A DNA stretch of 64,000 nt from JBFJKD01 sp038106145 (GTDB lineage Bacteria > Pseudomonadota > Gammaproteobacteria > Pseudomonadales > Porticoccaceae), in NCBI GenBank assembly GCA_038106145.1, contig JAYODD010000005.1:137231-201230 (forward strand), given 5' to 3'. Within the stretch, counting starts at the first letter, position 1, and every line of letters starts with the position of its first letter. A model generated the notes under the pieces. That model was not told the origin of the DNA. It searched no databases and saw nothing but the letters and a program-made list of their open reading frames with translations. Below, one piece after another: positions 27,661 to 36,568 of this stretch. The position numbers and the translations under genes are program-made.

Positions 27661-27809
27661 TTAACCGGAAGCCGCAGCAGTTTCCCCAGGGCGGTTGCCG
27701 CCCAGTTTAAGTGGAGCGCGCACCGCCGCAGGTGGTGCAGGTTCGCACCGTGGGAATTTGATCGAATACAGGCAAAAAACCAATCGCGTCAGGAATAAAG
27801 AGGAAACCA

Positions 27810-28988
27810 ATGAATGATCCGGTAGTGATAGTGGGTATGGCACGCACGCCCATGGGCGGCATGATGGGTGAGTTGTCGGGAGTAGCCGTTCCCGAGCTGG
27901 GGGCCACGGCGATCGCCGCGGCGCTGGCGCGGGCCAACATTGCCGCGGCGGATGTTGGCGAAGTGCTGATGGGTTGCGTGCTACCCGCCGGCGTCGGCCA
28001 GTCGCCTGCTCGGCAGGCGGCGCTGGGTGCGGGACTGCCGGTCGGCACAGGCACCACCACAGTAAACAAGATGTGTGGTTCGGGCATGAAAACGGTGATG
28101 ATGGCCTGCGACACTCTGGCTGCTGGGCAAACCGATATTGTCGTTGCCGGTGGTATGGAAAGTATGAGTAACGCGCCGTATTTATTGTCGAAGGCTCGGG
28201 GCGGTTACCGCCTGGGTCATGGTGAGGTCCTCGACCATATGTTTACGGATGGTCTGCAGGACGCGTACAGCGGCGGACTGATGGGTAGTTTTGCGGAACA
28301 GTGTGCCGACAAATACAGGTTTACCCGAGAACAGCAGGATGCCTACGCCATCGAGTCCCTGCGGCGCGCGAATGCGGCGATAGCAGACGGCAAGTTTAAA
28401 AGCGAAATCGCACCTGTTACGGTCAAGAGTCGTGGCGGCGAAGCGGTGGTGGATACCGACGAACAACCGGGTAACGCCCGACCGGACAAAATCCCCAATC
28501 TGAAGCCGGCGTTTAAAAAAGATGGCACCGTGACGGCCGCCAACGCCAGTTCCATTTCCGATGGGGCGGCGGCGCTGGTATTGATGCGTCAGAGCGAAGC
28601 GGTCAAACGGGGTTTGCTGCCCCTGGCGACGGTCTGCGGTTATACCCAGTTTGCCCGCGAGCCGGAGTGGTTTACCACCGCGCCGGTGGGGGCTTTGCAG
28701 TTGCTGTTCGAGAAAACCGGCTGGTCCGTGGCGGATGTGGATCTATTTGAAATCAATGAAGCGTTTGCGGTGGTACCGATGGCGGCGATGAACGAACTCG
28801 ACTTACCCCACGCCAAAGTCAATGTGCACGGCGGCGCCTGTGCCCTGGGTCATCCGCTGGGCGCCAGTGGCGCGCGCATTATTGTGACATTGCTGGCGGC
28901 CCTGCAAACCTATGGTAAAAAGAAAGGCGTCGCCAGTCTGTGTATCGGCGGCGGCGAGGCCACGGCAATAGCGTTGGAGTTGTGTTAA
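27810..28988 (+). CDS. Acetyl-CoA C-acetyltransferase (thiolase)
   Basis: 392 residues, full-length biosynthetic-type thiolase. Catalytic Cys89 in NKMCGSGMKTVM, His in GGACALGHPLGASGAR and the second Cys in SLCIGGGEATA are all present, as is NEAFAVVPMAAMNEL. It condenses or cleaves acetoacetyl-CoA or longer 3-ketoacyl-CoA. The start ATG follows GAGGAAACCA. It is monocistronic as far as seen, with about 150 bases upstream and a strong terminator downstream. It marks the end of the core-genome part of the window. Confidence 0.93.
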   Translation: MNDPVVIVGMARTPMGGMMGELSGVAVPELGATAIAAALARANIAAADVGEVLMGCVLPAGVGQSPARQAALGAGLPVGTGTTTVNKMCGSGMKTVMMACDTLAAGQTDIVVAGGMESMSNAPYLLSKARGGYRLGHGEVLDHMFTDGLQDAYSGGLMGSFAEQCADKYRFTREQQDAYAIESLRRANAAIADGKFKSEIAPVTVKSRGGEAVVDTDEQPGNARPDKIPNLKPAFKKDGTVTAANASSISDGAAALVLMRQSEAVKRGLLPLATVCGYTQFAREPEWFTTAPVGALQLLFEKTGWSVADVDLFEINEAFAVVPMAAMNELDLPHAKVNVHGGACALGHPLGASGARIIVTLLAALQTYGKKKGVASLCIGGGEATAIALELC

Positions 28989-29000
28989 AACGCAGCCCCG

Positions 29001-29043
29001 CACCCATAAAAAACCCCGGGCAGACCGGGGTTTTTTATGGGTG
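29001..29043. terminator. Bidirectional rho-independent terminator
   Basis: A near-perfect dyad of 19-base arms (CACCCATAAAAAACCCCGG and its complement) with a GCAGA loop. A-tract and T-tract on the two sides let it end the thiolase transcript on the plus strand and the Rieske-oxygenase transcript arriving on the minus strand. Confidence 0.9.
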
Positions 29044-29076
29044 TTTTGCGGGGTTTTTAGCGATCGTGAAGTTTAT

Positions 29077-29133
29077 CTAGAGATACACATTCAGACTCTT
29101 GTTCATAAAAATATTCTGGTCGAGAATGATTTT
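29077..29133 (-). CDS. 3' end of a second Rieske dioxygenase beta-subunit gene (rest lost in assembly gap)
   Basis: On the minus strand this 57-base stretch encodes the last residues of a beta subunit (ending NIFMNKSLNVYL) and a TAG stop at 29077-29079. Positions 29079-29133 are identical to 30653-30707, the end of the complete beta gene of copy 1. The remainder lies in the N gap. Any frame that reads through the Ns from the alpha gene into this end is artificial, since the frame differs from that of beta. Confidence 0.8.
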   Translation of the reverse strand, partial: KIILDQNIFMNKSLNVYL

Positions 29134-29233
29134 NNNNNNNNNNNNNNNNNNNNNNNNNNNNNNNNNNNNNNNNNNNNNNNNNNNNNNNNNNNNNNNNNNN
29201 NNNNNNNNNNNNNNNNNNNNNNNNNNNNNNNNN
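29134..29233. other. Assembly gap of 100 N (true missing length probably about 731 bp)
   Basis: The gap falls inside the second copy of the Rieske alpha-beta pair. Both edges are 55-nt exact matches to copy 1 (29079-29133 to 30653-30707; 29234-29288 to 31439-31493). Projecting onto copy 1, bases 30708-31438 are missing, i.e. 731 bp. The 100 Ns look like a default placeholder. Confidence 0.85.
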
Positions 29234-30335
29234 TGCCCTCCCAGTTTTCGCCGTCGTCCATTTCCAGCACCCCGGCGGGATTAAAGGTCTGCATGCAGCC
29301 AATATTGATTGCCTGTTTCACGTCATCCGGCATATTTTTATTGACGATGGTCCACATGCGCAGTTCAAATTTGCGCGGGCCGCGGGGCAGCCACACGCGA
29401 AAGGTTTGAATGCCGGGCAGGAAGGAACAGTTTGGAAAAAGAGACACAGACGCCAGTGAGCCGAAGATTTTCGAGCGCAATTCGCCCAGGCGCTTGGCCA
29501 TTTGAGGTCGCAGTTTTTCGTAGTACTCCGTGACCTTGGGCTGACCTAGGATAGCGATATCCGCCAGACCATCGGTACCAAACTCCCACCCGTGGCCATT
29601 CACACTCACATGGTAACTGCCGGTGGGGTCGGCGGGTGGAAAGCCCACATTGTTGTTCATCGCCTTGAAACCGGAGTCGTGGGTCCACAAGGCGTGGTAG
29701 GCGTCGCCGACAAAATTTTCGACGCCGAATTTCCAGTTGGCGTTAATATAATTTTTAATACCGCCGCCAAGAAATTCGGTGCCGCCATCTTCCTGGTCGA
29801 GCATGATGTCCAGATACCAGCGAAAATCACCGAGAAACTCCTCCAGCGACGGCGCTTCCTCGTCGAAGGTGGCAAAAATCAATCCTTTATAGCTATCCAC
29901 CCGCGCCTGCTTGAGCCCCCATTTGCTTTTGTCGATATCTCCTTCGTCGTAAACGTGTTCATTGGACAGGCCGAGCAGATCCCCCGCCGGGCTGAATCCC
30001 CAGCCGTGGTAATTACAGGTGAAGTTGCGGGTATTGCCATCGTCGGCAAAGCAAATTTTATTGCCGCGATGGGGGCAGGAGTTGAGAAACACCCGCACGC
30101 TGCCATCTCTCTGGCGGGCCACAATCACTCCGTCCTCGCCGATATAGGTGGTGTAGAAATCGTTGGCGTTGGGAATCATCGAATCGTGAGCCACAAATTG
30201 CCAGGTTTTGGCGAAAATCTGCTCCAGTTCCCGTTGGTAAATCTGCTCTTCCCAGAAAATACGGCGATCTACCCAGCCCTCTTCAACATTGACGTACTGG
30301 TGATGATCGTGGGGATCGGGCGTTATCGCATTCAC
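29234..30335 (-). CDS. Rieske non-heme iron dioxygenase alpha subunit, copy 2 (3' end in gap)
   Basis: 367 residues are visible from ATG 30335. Rieske ligands are Cys87/His89 (NSCPHRGN) and Cys107/His110 (CNYHGW). The mononuclear iron site is in ENFVGDAYHALWTHDSG (His214, His219; bridging Asp two residues before the first His). This resembles naphthalene/biphenyl-type dioxygenases. The last about 77 residues would be in the N gap. It is a close paralogue of the alpha gene at 31206 but with clear divergence over most of its length, so it is a real second gene, not a misassembly duplicate. The substrate is unknown; ring-dihydroxylation is inferred from the family. Confidence 0.88.
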
Positions 30336-30392
30336 TATGATTTACCTCCAGGGTTACCATTTTTAGCGGCGGTGCCTTAAGTTCGCGGCGAG

Positions 30393-30421
30393 TTTATAGC
30401 ACAAGGCTAACAGTCAAACAA
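30393..30421 (-). promoter_or_regulatory. Candidate promoter for Rieske alpha copy 2
   Basis: Minus-strand TTGTTT (30421-30416), 17-base spacer, TATAAA (30398-30393), about 60 bases upstream of the alpha-2 start. It suggests copy 2 can be expressed independently of copy 1. The -35 is weak. Confidence 0.4.
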
Positions 30422-30591
30422 CTAACCCATCGGTAGCAAGGCCGCGGTTTCGCGGGATGGTCGGGGCTGCGCAGCCAGTTTTTTTGTGGGCGGCACAGCG
30501 CTGGTGAAGCCGGTGGCTTCACGCTGGCAAGGGACACCCTTTCGGGGCGGGTTGTGCGGTCAGTTTGCGATCAGGTAAAGATCGGAGGACT
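30422..30591. other. Non-coding stretch with a perfect 8-bp hairpin
   Basis: No convincing gene lies between alpha-2 and the repeat at the end of beta-1. GTGAAGCC-GGT-GGCTTCAC (30504-30522) is a perfect hairpin. A short GGCT/AGCC stem followed by seven T lies at about 30465-30486, which could act as a weak terminator on the plus strand. Otherwise nothing is recognised. Confidence 0.5.
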
Positions 30592-30670
30592 CACTCAGAG
30601 GTGCTCATTCAGAGGTACACATTCAGAGGTACACATTCAGAGATACACATTCAGAGATACACATTCAGAC
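30592..30670. repeat. 14-bp tandem repeat, five to six units, overlapping the beta-1 stop codon
   Basis: Units CATTCAGAGRTACA begin at 30606, 30620, 30634, 30648 and 30662, with a degenerate unit at 30592. The period is exactly 14. The beta-subunit stop codon (30651-30653) lies inside the array. The matching position in copy 2 (29088) has one unit only, so the array expanded in copy 1. Confidence 0.9.
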
Positions 30671-31193
30671 TCTTGTTCATAAAAATATTCTGGTCGAGAA
30701 TGATTTTACGCCTGGCCAGTTTCAACACGCCATTGACGCGGCGGATAATATCCTCGCGGTGACCCACCATGGTGTGCTCCTCGTCCTCGTTCATATTGCG
30801 GTGCACCGTCACCAGGGAGTAGACCCGAAACTCCTGGGGATTTTCCGTGTGCTCCACCTCGATGTTGGTGACCACGTGGGCAGCGCGAGTGGCGGGGTCC
30901 TCCGACCAGCAGGTGCCGGTTTCGGTGCGCAGTATGCGGCGTTTCAAATCCTCCAGAGAATCGTTGTAGTAAGCCGTATCGTAAATGGATGGCTCTTTCT
31001 CGTTTTTGCGATAGCGCTGGTAGCGATAGGGCATCCAGTAGTGCACATCCTCGGTGAGCATCTCCAGCCAGTCGCGAAACTTTTCACTGTCCTGCAGACG
31101 CGCTTCGCGATACAGGAACTGCTGGACCTCATTGACCAATTCCACCGTGGCAACGGCTGGAGTGCCGGGGCTGATAGTTTGTGCCTGACTCAT
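30651..31193 (-). CDS. Rieske dioxygenase beta subunit, copy 1
   Basis: 180 residues of the ring-hydroxylating dioxygenase beta family (NTF2-like cone): VNEVQQFLYREARLQDSEKFRDWLEMLTEDVHYWMP at the N-terminus, VVTNIEVEHTENPQEFRVYSLVTVHRN in the sheet, and a C-terminal KLARRKIILDQNIFMNKSL. Beta subunits are structural in naphthalene-type alpha3beta3 enzymes. It starts 12 bases after the alpha-1 stop, so the two are one transcript. Its 3' end runs into a 14-bp tandem repeat; the last residues (LNVYL) are encoded by the first repeat unit. Confidence 0.92.
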   Translation of the reverse strand: MSQAQTISPGTPAVATVELVNEVQQFLYREARLQDSEKFRDWLEMLTEDVHYWMPYRYQRYRKNEKEPSIYDTAYYNDSLEDLKRRILRTETGTCWSEDPATRAAHVVTNIEVEHTENPQEFRVYSLVTVHRNMNEDEEHTMVGHREDIIRRVNGVLKLARRKIILDQNIFMNKSLNVYL

Positions 31194-31205
31194 AATGTCC
31201 GTCTC

Positions 31206-32561
31206 CTAGCAGGTGGGTTTGCCGGTATAGCGGGGGGTGTAACGGGTCGGCACGTCGTCCCAGCTGTTGGCGTTCATCAAATCCGCCCAGCGCTGATAAA
31301 AGTGGCGCTGGTTGGCGTCGTTGAACTGGCTCGCGTAAACGATGCCAGGTAATTCCGGATGTTCAATGCGGCGTTTCAGGCCGCACCCATAGTGTAATTT
31401 CTCCCGGCGTGTAACCACACCTTTATTGACACGGGTATTGCCCTCCCAGTTTTCGCCGTCGTCCATTTCCAGCACCCCGGCGGGATTAAAGGTTTGCATA
31501 CAACCGATATTGATTTCCTGTTTGATTTCGTCAGGCATGTTCTTATTGACGATGGTCCAGATACGCAATTCCAGTTTGCGCGGGCCGCGGGGCAGCCACA
31601 CGCGAAAGGTTTGAATGCCGGGCAAAAAAGAACAATTGGGGAACAGGGATACCGATGCGAGCGAACCGTAAATGGAGGAGCGCAACGCGCCGAGTCGTTT
31701 CGTGATTTTTGGTTTCAGTTCCTTCTCCAGATAGGCGGTCCACTTCGGTCGCCCGAGTATGATGGCATCGGCAAAACCGTCGGTGCCGAACTCCCAGCCG
31801 TGGCCATTGACGCTGGCGTGATAGGAGCCTTCCATTACCGCAGCGCCAAAACCTTCGCCATTATTCATCGCTTTGAGGCCCGAGTCGTGATTCCACAGTG
31901 CGTGGTAGGCATCGCCGATAAAGTTTTCGACACCGAACTTCCAGTTGGCGTTAACGTAGGATTTAATGCCACCGCCGATAAACTCCGTGCCGCCACCATC
32001 ATTGTCCAGCATCATGTCCAGGTACCAGCGGAAATCACCCAACCACTCTTCCAGTGACGGAGCCTCCTCGTCAAAGGTGGCGAATATCAGGCCTTTGTAG
32101 TTTTCCACTCGCGCCTGCTTCGGGCCCCATTTGCTCTTGTCGATATCCCCTTCGTCGTACACGTGCTCGTTAGCCAGGGCGCCGATTTTGCCGTCGATGG
32201 AAAAACTCCAGCCGTGGTAGTTACAGGTAAAGGAGCGAGTGTTACCTTCGTCGGCAAAACAGAATTTGTTGCCGCGATGGGGGCAGGAGTTGAGAAACAC
32301 CCGCACGCTGCCATCTTTCTGGCGGGCCACAATTACACCGTCCTCGCCCACATAAGTGGTGTAGAAATCGTTGGCATTGGGAATCATCGAATCGTGGGCC
32401 ACAAATTGCCAGGCGCGGGCAAAGATCTGCTTCAATTCCTGTTCGTAGATGGCCTGTTCCCAGAAAATGCGACGGTCGATCCAGCCCTCTTCGGTATTGA
32501 TGTACTGGCTCACGTCAATCGGCGCCTGTGCCTGAGGAAGGTTGTGCGCTTTTACGTTCAT
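31206..32561 (-). CDS. Rieske non-heme iron dioxygenase alpha subunit, copy 1
   Basis: About 451 residues from MNVKAHN. Rieske ligands Cys93, His95, Cys113, His116 (SCPHRGNKF and CNYHGW) and the catalytic iron site GDAYHALWNH (Asp218, His220, His225) have the spacing of naphthalene dioxygenase (His-x4-His). The C-terminal domain (RVWLPRGPRKLELRIW) is complete. The ATG at 32561 has AGGA about eight bases upstream; ATG 32570 is also open. A beta subunit follows after 12 bases; no ferredoxin or reductase is adjacent. A perfect FNR-type dyad lies about 115 bases upstream. Substrate unknown. Confidence 0.9.
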   Translation of the reverse strand: MNVKAHNLPQAQAPIDVSQYINTEEGWIDRRIFWEQAIYEQELKQIFARAWQFVAHDSMIPNANDFYTTYVGEDGVIVARQKDGSVRVFLNSCPHRGNKFCFADEGNTRSFTCNYHGWSFSIDGKIGALANEHVYDEGDIDKSKWGPKQARVENYKGLIFATFDEEAPSLEEWLGDFRWYLDMMLDNDGGGTEFIGGGIKSYVNANWKFGVENFIGDAYHALWNHDSGLKAMNNGEGFGAAVMEGSYHASVNGHGWEFGTDGFADAIILGRPKWTAYLEKELKPKITKRLGALRSSIYGSLASVSLFPNCSFLPGIQTFRVWLPRGPRKLELRIWTIVNKNMPDEIKQEINIGCMQTFNPAGVLEMDDGENWEGNTRVNKGVVTRREKLHYGCGLKRRIEHPELPGIVYASQFNDANQRHFYQRWADLMNANSWDDVPTRYTPRYTGKPTC

Positions 32562-32675
32562 TTTCGTCATTCCTGTGGGATTTGCCGCTGACACCAGGTG
32601 CGTAGACACGCCCATCGCTTACCACGAAGGTGCGCAAGTCGCGGGCCATTGTCCGACAGGGGTGGAAAAATGAAA

Positions 32676-32689
32676 TTGATATGAATCAA
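32676..32689. promoter_or_regulatory. Perfect FNR/Anr-type binding site
   Basis: TTGATATGAATCAA is an exact match to TTGAT-N4-ATCAA, the consensus of the FNR/Anr branch of the CRP family. It sits between the MFS gene and alpha-1, about 115 bases upstream of the alpha-1 start, a position that suits activation of a minus-strand promoter. This is the only clear operator seen in the catabolic region. Binding is inferred. Confidence 0.6.
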
Positions 32690-32739
32690 TATTTGCAGGG
32701 AGATCATTCCCCCAACCTGGCAATAGCCGCGTCGTCGTA

Positions 32740-33933
32740 TTAAACGCGGGAGATGTTGTTGTCCTGGTGGTGGACGGTGCGGCGGGGTTCGAAACGGGCG
32801 AGTTGGGTGGACAGCGCGGCGATAATCAACGGCAGAATCAGCAGCACCGTGTGCGCCGCTACCCAGTTATGGGTTGGCCCCACCAGGTAACCGATTAACG
32901 GTGGACCCAATAAAATACCCGTTCCCTGACCGGTAACGACGATACCGATTACCAGCCCGGTGGCGGTTGGGGCGGCGGTAAAACGGGGCGCTTGTGCAAA
33001 AATAGCGGTGGGCACAATGCCTGTTACCAGGCCGAACAGGGTCAGTAACAAAATGCCCACCACGCCCTCTCCCACGGCAAGTGCGGCCCACAAGGTGGTG
33101 CTGATTAACAGGGCGCAGGTGGCCATCAGGTGAGCGGGGTGCAGACCGCGATGCAATAGCGCGCCACCGAGCATGTTGCCGCACATCAACACGGCGGGAA
33201 GCAGTGCGGCCAGCAGGGAGGCCTGGGTTGTGGTTAAACCGTGGACGGTGTGAAGGTATGTTGGCAGATAGGTCAAAATACTGAAAAAACCGCCGCTAAA
33301 ACACGCAAAAATAAGCCCCAGCAACATTGCTCCACAGATACCGATCCCCGAGGGCAGGCTCTGAGGCGATGCACTGACACTGACCCTCGGCAGTTTTCCT
33401 AGCAGAGGTAGAATCAGCATCGCCATGATGCCGCTGGAAAGCCACAGGGTCCGCCAGCCCCCGCCCGCCAACAGCAGGGGGGCGAGCAAAAATATCAGTG
33501 AGCTGCCCACCGGCATCCACAGCGCCCACACCCCCATGCTCAGTCCGATATCGCCGGGTTTGGACAGGGCAATGATCATGGCCGGGCCCGCCACCATCAC
33601 CAGAATCACGCCGACACCTTCCGCGGCGCGTTCGAACAGCAACAGGGTCGCGCTGTTTACAAACCAGCTGGTCAGGGGCGCGATGAGCAGGATCAGGACG
33701 CCACCGGTGAGGATAGTGAGAGCGCCGAAACGTTGCACCAGGCGCCCGCAAATAACGCCAAGTAGCACCGTAGCCAGTGCCACCATCGACATCACCCAGC
33801 CGATTTGTAACAAACTCAGGTGCAGATCCGCGGTCAGATCCAGGGCGGCAGGGCTCGCCTTGGTCATCGTAAACGCGGCGGCGAGTCCCGCGCCAAAACA
33901 TACGCCGATGCCGAACCAGTTGCTTGTTTTCAT
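32740..33933 (-). CDS. MFS transporter (cyanate permease/NimT-like)
   Basis: About 397 residues, twelve predicted membrane helices. After helix two it has the MFS loop GRLVQRFGALT, and near the middle FLLAPLLLAGGGWRTLW. CynX/NNP-like MFS members carry anions or small organic acids; substrate here is unknown. The ATG at 33933 (MKTSNWFGIGVCFGAG) is preferred, as the upstream in-frame part is hydrophilic and not conserved in the family. Near the Rieske genes, so an uptake role for an aromatic acid is possible but unproven. Confidence 0.85.
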   Translation of the reverse strand: MKTSNWFGIGVCFGAGLAAAFTMTKASPAALDLTADLHLSLLQIGWVMSMVALATVLLGVICGRLVQRFGALTILTGGVLILLIAPLTSWFVNSATLLLFERAAEGVGVILVMVAGPAMIIALSKPGDIGLSMGVWALWMPVGSSLIFLLAPLLLAGGGWRTLWLSSGIMAMLILPLLGKLPRVSVSASPQSLPSGIGICGAMLLGLIFACFSGGFFSILTYLPTYLHTVHGLTTTQASLLAALLPAVLMCGNMLGGALLHRGLHPAHLMATCALLISTTLWAALAVGEGVVGILLLTLFGLVTGIVPTAIFAQAPRFTAAPTATGLVIGIVVTGQGTGILLGPPLIGYLVGPTHNWVAAHTVLLILPLIIAALSTQLARFEPRRTVHHQDNNISRV

Positions 33934-34014
33934 GTAATAAATAATAAGTAGTCTTACGGGAGATGAAATCGGTGACGACTGAAGCAATCAGCTGATAAAT
34001 GCGTACTCAATCGA

Positions 34015-34935
34015 TCAGGCGCCAAAAAAAGTTATGAAATGGGGCGTCAATAATACATAGGCGGCGGTTGACAAAGTCATGGCGCCGCAAAACAACTCGG
34101 TGTCCAGTTCGAACCGATCGCACAGGGCAATGCCAACGACTACGGCGGGTGCCGCAGCGGTCATAACCGTAGCCAGCAGGGCGTAGCCATCGAGACCAAT
34201 GAAAGACCCGGCGCCGAAGGCCAGTAGTGGGCTGAGCGCGAGTTTGATCGCCAGTACCGGCAGGATCAGCAGTAAATATTTAGTCGAGCCAATGTGCAAG
34301 GACATGCCAACCATCAACAGCAACATGGGAATCGCCGCGGTGCCGACCATATGCAGGCCGTCCAACAATGCGGTGGGAATCGTTACATCAAACGGTAACA
34401 ATAGCAGCGCCAACACCAGCGCCCATACCGGTGGCATACGCAACAATTCCCGCCCCAGGCCGCCGCCAGCAATCCGGGTGCCGTAATGTGCGCACAGCAG
34501 TACGCCCCCGATCCATACGAACGGCACCGTAATCAACAGGTCGTAAATAAGCGGAATACCCGCCCAGTCTCTGCCCAGCAGGGCGCTCACCGCGGGCAGG
34601 CCCAGGCCCATACCGTTGCCGAAGGCGCTGGCCATAATCAGTGCGCCTGCCTGTCTGCGAGTAATGGTGTGGGAACGCAGCAGGGTGGTGTACAGGGCAA
34701 CGCTAACCGCGAGCACGACAGCGACGGTGGTGGCCCCGGTGAACGGAATCTGATACAGCTCCTTTTCCAGGGTTGAGGTCAGCATGACCTCAAGAATCAA
34801 TGCCGGTGCCATCAGGTTGATGACCAGCGCCCCCATGGTGGCGCGCACCTGCTGCGTGGATAAGTTGGCCGGTTCGATATAACGCCAGATAACCCCGGCG
34901 GCGAGCACCAGTATCATCGGCAATAAATGTTGCAT
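34015..34935 (-). CDS. AEC-family transporter (auxin efflux carrier type)
   Basis: 306 residues with about ten membrane helices and the bile-acid/AEC-like internal repeat: ATMGALVINLMAPALILEVML at the N-terminus and MSLHIGSTKYLLLILPVLAIKL in the second half. Bacterial AEC proteins move dicarboxylates or other organic anions. The start ATG has AAGGA about nine bases upstream. It follows the large MFS gene by about 16 bases and so is likely in the same transcript. Substrate unknown. Confidence 0.88.
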   Translation of the reverse strand: MQHLLPMILVLAAGVIWRYIEPANLSTQQVRATMGALVINLMAPALILEVMLTSTLEKELYQIPFTGATTVAVVLAVSVALYTTLLRSHTITRRQAGALIMASAFGNGMGLGLPAVSALLGRDWAGIPLIYDLLITVPFVWIGGVLLCAHYGTRIAGGGLGRELLRMPPVWALVLALLLLPFDVTIPTALLDGLHMVGTAAIPMLLLMVGMSLHIGSTKYLLLILPVLAIKLALSPLLAFGAGSFIGLDGYALLATVMTAAAPAVVVGIALCDRFELDTELFCGAMTLSTAAYVLLTPHFITFFGA

Positions 34936-34951
34936 GGGTCTGTTCCTTGTT

Positions 34952-36568
34952 TCAGCCGCGCACCCGCGTCGGGGCGACGTAATGTTTCATGGTGGGTTGG
35001 TGAGTGGCGGAGTTTAACTCAGCGATGTCTTTTTCCAGCGCGATGTCGTTGTCAGTCATACGCTCCCGTTGGCGCAGGTATTCGAGCCAGGACTCCACCA
35101 AAAATGTTTCCGTAAATTGATCGGGCCTGGTGGCATCCTGAAAAATTTCCCAGAAAAATGCACCGTTGCGTCTGCGGGTGCGACGAATTTTTTGTATCGC
35201 ATTCAGAAAATCCGGCTGGTTGTGGTTTGGGATTACATAGTGCACCGTAACCATCACTGGCCCCCGCGAATGGGCGATCTGAATACTGGATTCCGCTTCG
35301 ATTCCCGTTCGCGTGACGTTGGTCATATTTGTCTGCTCGCTGGCCATGGGAAATAGCTTGCTCAGCAGTAGCGTCGCCAGCAGACCGCTAACCGCGCAAT
35401 AGATGCTGATGGAAACGCTGGTGATATCGGATAAATACCCCCACAGGGCGCTGCCCACCGCGGTGCAACCCCCATAGTTGAGCATCACAATGGACAACGC
35501 CCTGGCGCGCACCCAGTCGGGGACAGTGAGTTGCGCGGTAACGGTCATGGAGGAAAACAGCACGATCCAGGCGACGCCGATCAGCAGGGTCAAGATCGCG
35601 ACCAGCCAGAAACTTGTGGTGGCGCTTAATGCCAGTAGTGCGAGGGCGTACAGCCCGGTGGCGGCGCCAAACTGCAGGTTGCGGGAGTAGTGCAGCCCGA
35701 GCCGAGGTAGCCACATCGCGCCGAGCACCGCGCCGAGTCCGGATACGGCCATCAGTAAACCGAAAATAGTAGCGCTGGCGTTAAGGTCGCGAATCAAGAT
35801 TACCGCGATTAGCGACCAGAACGCACTGGCAAAAAAGAAGCAGGCGGCGCTGCGGATTAACACCACCTTCAGATCCGGCTCGTGTAGCGTGTAACGCAAA
35901 CCCGCTTTGAGGGCTGACACAAAACGTTCCACCGGCAGCACACTGTTGAGGGCTGGCAGTTTAGGGTGCCAAACTAATAGAGCCACGAGCACAAATATGA
36001 AAGACACCGCGTTAATGATAAATACGGGAAGGGCGCCCCAGGACGCGATAACTATGCCCCCTAATGCCGGACCGATGGCCTTGCTCATATTGGTGCTCAG
36101 GGTATTTAAAGTCACCGCATTGCTGAGCTGCTCGCGCGGTACATAGGAGGGAATATTGGCCGCCCAGGGCGGGCGCAGCATGGCGTTGCCGATCCCCAGG
36201 GCGAAGGTCGCGATCAGCAACCACCATTCCGTAGTGAGCTCCATATGGGTCAACAGGGAGAGCCACACAGCGGTGGCCAGCATCCACAGATGCAGGACCA
36301 CCAGCAGGGTCCGGCGATTAACGATGTCCCCCAGGGCGCCGGCCGGATAGCCCACCAGCAGGAAGGGCAGGGTAGCGGCGCTCTGGATCAGTGCTATCAT
36401 CAGGTTGGAGGGGGCCAGACTCGCCATCATCCAGGTGACTCCCACCTCGTTCATCCAGGTGCCGATATTGGAGATCACCATGGCGATCCACATCACCCGG
36501 TAGACGGGGAATGCAAGGGGGGTCCAGACAGAATTAGCAGGGTTGTGTACGGAGTTCGGCATGGCCAT
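34952..36568 (-). CDS. MFS transporter of the MFS_3/EntS type with a C-terminal soluble domain
   Basis: 538 residues. Residues about 20-410 hold twelve membrane helices with the MFS loop GALGDIVNRRTLL and the second-half NMSKAIGPALGG segment. The last about 110 residues are soluble and include VMVTVHYVIPNHNQPDFLNAI, resembling the antibiotic-biosynthesis-monooxygenase-like tail known in this MFS subfamily. EntS-type members export siderophores or other small molecules. Upstream of the AEC transporter on the same strand; divergent from the DUF1302 gene. Confidence 0.86.
   Translation of the reverse strand: MAMPNSVHNPANSVWTPLAFPVYRVMWIAMVISNIGTWMNEVGVTWMMASLAPSNLMIALIQSAATLPFLLVGYPAGALGDIVNRRTLLVVLHLWMLATAVWLSLLTHMELTTEWWLLIATFALGIGNAMLRPPWAANIPSYVPREQLSNAVTLNTLSTNMSKAIGPALGGIVIASWGALPVFIINAVSFIFVLVALLVWHPKLPALNSVLPVERFVSALKAGLRYTLHEPDLKVVLIRSAACFFFASAFWSLIAVILIRDLNASATIFGLLMAVSGLGAVLGAMWLPRLGLHYSRNLQFGAATGLYALALLALSATTSFWLVAILTLLIGVAWIVLFSSMTVTAQLTVPDWVRARALSIVMLNYGGCTAVGSALWGYLSDITSVSISIYCAVSGLLATLLLSKLFPMASEQTNMTNVTRTGIEAESSIQIAHSRGPVMVTVHYVIPNHNQPDFLNAIQKIRRTRRRNGAFFWEIFQDATRPDQFTETFLVESWLEYLRQRERMTDNDIALEKDIAELNSATHQPTMKHYVAPTRVRG

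Noticed and set aside
29103..30335. A single reading frame running from the Rieske alpha gene through the N gap to 29103.
   Set aside because: The sequence left of the gap is the end of a beta-subunit gene in another frame; the apparent continuity comes from the Ns having no stops.
30422..30591. Remnant of an insertion sequence between the two Rieske copies.
   Set aside because: No transposase fragment, terminal inverted repeats or target duplication were seen; only a short hairpin.
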